Shown: positions 5,624 to 6,586 of the stretch, piece after piece | Position numbering within the stretch: position 1 is the first letter of the stretch | Layout of the letters: every line of letters begins with the position of its first letter | Assembly (NCBI GenBank): GCA_021731205.1 | Contig: JAKFXV010000163.1 | Location: 1-6,586, forward strand | DNA: 6,586 bases | Source: Nocardioides sp. | GTDB taxonomy: Bacteria > Actinomycetota > Actinomycetes > Propionibacteriales > Nocardioidaceae | Reading direction: 5' to 3' | Program-made: the position numbers and the translations under genes | Notes under the pieces: model-generated | What the model saw: the letters and a program-made list of their open reading frames with translations, nothing else | Told to the model about the DNA's origin: nothing | The model's database searches: none

Positions 5624-5704
5624 GAGGTTTCTCCTGGGGAAGCTAACTTGATGAGCGCGGTTCCTCACCGGTTCCCGGGGGCCTTGGCGCGTCGGACATT
5701 GATG

Positions 5705-5732
5705 TTTTCGGTGCCCGCATATCCGGGCTTTA
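5705..5732 (-). promoter_or_regulatory. Candidate WhiG/FliA-type promoter of the first pilin
   Basis: On the minus strand TAAA (5732 to 5729), a 16-nt spacer and ACCGAAAA (5712 to 5705) match TAAA-15 or 16 nt-GCCGATAA at 4 of 4 and 6 of 8 positions. The motif ends 81 nt before the ATG at 5623 and sits in a locally AT-rich part of the gap. The spacer itself is an inverted repeat, GCCCG-6 nt-CGGGC. A TTGACT overlaps the -35 part, but no -10 box lies at sigma-A distance from it. Confidence 0.55.
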
Positions 5733-5765
5733 GTCAACTCTTGAAGAATTTTTAACTTGGTTGGT

Positions 5766-5817
5766 GAAAAGGCCGCGCGGATGAGTGATGGGTCACCCGA
5801 ATGGCCGAACTCGCGGC
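5766..5817 (-). terminator. Possible terminator after pilC
   Basis: Directly after the pilC stop, minus-strand GCCGCG can pair with CGCGGC about 34 nt later. An inner 6-pair stem (GGGTGA with TCACTC, one G-U pair) lies between them, and a short T-run (CCTTTTC) follows the outer arm. The structure is branched with a long loop, so it is only a moderate candidate. It would separate pilC from the pilin promoter. Confidence 0.35.
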
Positions 5818-6586
5818 TCAGCCGATGAGATCGAAAACCTTGAAGATCGGCATGTAGAGAGCGATGATCATCGACCCCACGACGCCGCCGAGGAACGCGA
5901 TCATCAGTGGCTCGATGAGTGCGGTGAGCGCCTCGGTGGTCGCCTCGACTTCCTCGTCGTAGAACTGCGCGATCTTGGCGAGCATCTGGTCGATCGAGCC
6001 CGATTCCTCGCCCGAGCCGATCATCTGGACCACCATCGTGGGGAACACATCGTGCTCCCCGAGCGGCCCCGCGACGGTCTCGCCGCGGCGTACGGAGTCT
6101 TGGACGTCCTTCAGGGCGCGGGCGATGACGACCGAACCGGTCGTGTCGGCGACGATCTCAAGTGACTGCAAGATCGGCACGCCCGAAGACAACAAGGTGC
6201 CGAAGTTCCGAGCGAATCGCGCCAAGGCCAACTTCTGGAAAAGGTTGCCAAACACCGGAAGTTTGAGTTTCAACGGATCCACGACGTTGCGCACGGCTTC
6301 GGTCTTCCCGTAGCGGCGCCACAAGAACAACCCGATCACAGAACTGACAATCATGATCGGCAACAAGAAGCGCATCATTCCCGAAAGGAACACCAAGAAG
6401 CGCGTGGGTAGCGGCAATTCACCGCCTAGGTCCTCGAACATGCTCGCGAAGACAGGGACGATGAAGACGAGCATGCCCAGGCACATCAAGATGGCGAGGA
6501 TGAAGACCACCACAGGGTAGGTCATGGCGGCCTTGATCTTGCCCGCAGCTTCACCTCCGCCTCATAGTTCTCCGCGATCTGGCGCA
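5818..6586 (-). CDS. pilC: PilC/GspF-family pilus platform protein, C-terminal part with a frameshift
   Basis: PilC is the inner-membrane platform on which type IV pilus ATPases act; the family is about 400 residues with two similar cytoplasmic domains and three membrane helices. The intact frame from 6525 gives 235 residues: helix 1 (about 4-25), helix 2 (about 52-69), the second GspF domain (about 95-200) with the signature GSGEESGSIDQML (170-182), and helix 3 (about 203-226). The sequence beyond 6525 clearly continues the protein in another frame: RQIAENYEAEVKLR is encoded at 6543-6584, and family members continue with a Gly and then KIKAAMTYP, which is present in the shifted frame. One G seems to be lost in the G-run at 6542-6544. 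The gene is therefore broken, split into two coupled reading frames, or affected by a sequencing error. The N-terminal domain lies outside the window. ATG at 6525 is an internal Met, not the normal start. Confidence 0.9.
6541..6545 (-). other. Apparent -1 frameshift site in pilC
   Basis: The minus strand reads CTG CGG G-C AAG; restoring one G (four instead of three) gives Leu-Arg-Gly-Lys and joins both halves of the protein perfectly. Without it, the upstream frame ends in a TGA at 6524-6522 that overlaps the internal ATG at 6525 (ATGA). Confidence 0.85.

Noticed and set aside
5732..5737. TTGACT as a sigma-A -35 box for the first pilin
   Set aside because: At 16-18 nt downstream the sequence is GC-rich with no TANNNT element, so a standard housekeeping promoter is unlikely.
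5096..5755. Rightward 219-codon open frame opposite the first pilin
   Set aside because: It is Gly/Arg/Asp-rich antisense of the pilin gene and starts inside the tandem repeats; no domain or binding site supports it.

Overview
The window is high-GC DNA from an actinobacterium. The WhiG/FliA-type sigma factor, the start codons and promoters, and the actinobacterial look of the pilins support this. A Nocardioides-like relative is a guess from overall feel, not something the sequence proves. No phage, IS element, tRNA, rRNA or CRISPR array is visible.

Left side (1-2747): two divergent transcription units. Leftward runs a secreted CapA-like (PGA_cap) metallophosphatase-fold protein. Its stop codon overlaps (ATGA) the start of a lipoprotein gene that leaves the window at base 1. 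Rightward run a six-helix membrane protein of unknown function and, 8 bp later, a GNAT-type acetyltransferase. The 47-bp gap between the units holds two TANNNT -10 elements, each exactly 6 nt from its start codon, so both units may be transcribed leaderless. The acetyltransferase gene overlaps the end of the sigma factor gene tail to tail by 21 bp.

Right side (2727-6586): a leftward type IV pilus region. In transcription order it holds the C-terminal part of pilC (inner-membrane platform), two tandem near-identical pilin genes, a TadE-like single-pass membrane protein translationally coupled to the second pilin, an unrecognised acidic 164-residue protein, and a WhiG/FliA-family sigma factor.

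Three things stand out. First, the pilC reading frame is broken near 6542-6544: one G appears to be missing, and the shift creates an ATGA stop/start overlap. Second, both pilin genes are preceded by the same bipartite motif, TNAA-16 nt-NCCGANAN, which resembles WhiG/FliA promoters. This suggests that the sigma factor at the end of the cluster drives the pilins. Third, a long hairpin followed by 17-bp tandem repeats separates the two pilin genes, and its arm can pair with any of three repeat copies. Together these suggest a pilus locus with its own sigma factor and separate control of two pilin copies. The regulatory link is inferred and untested.
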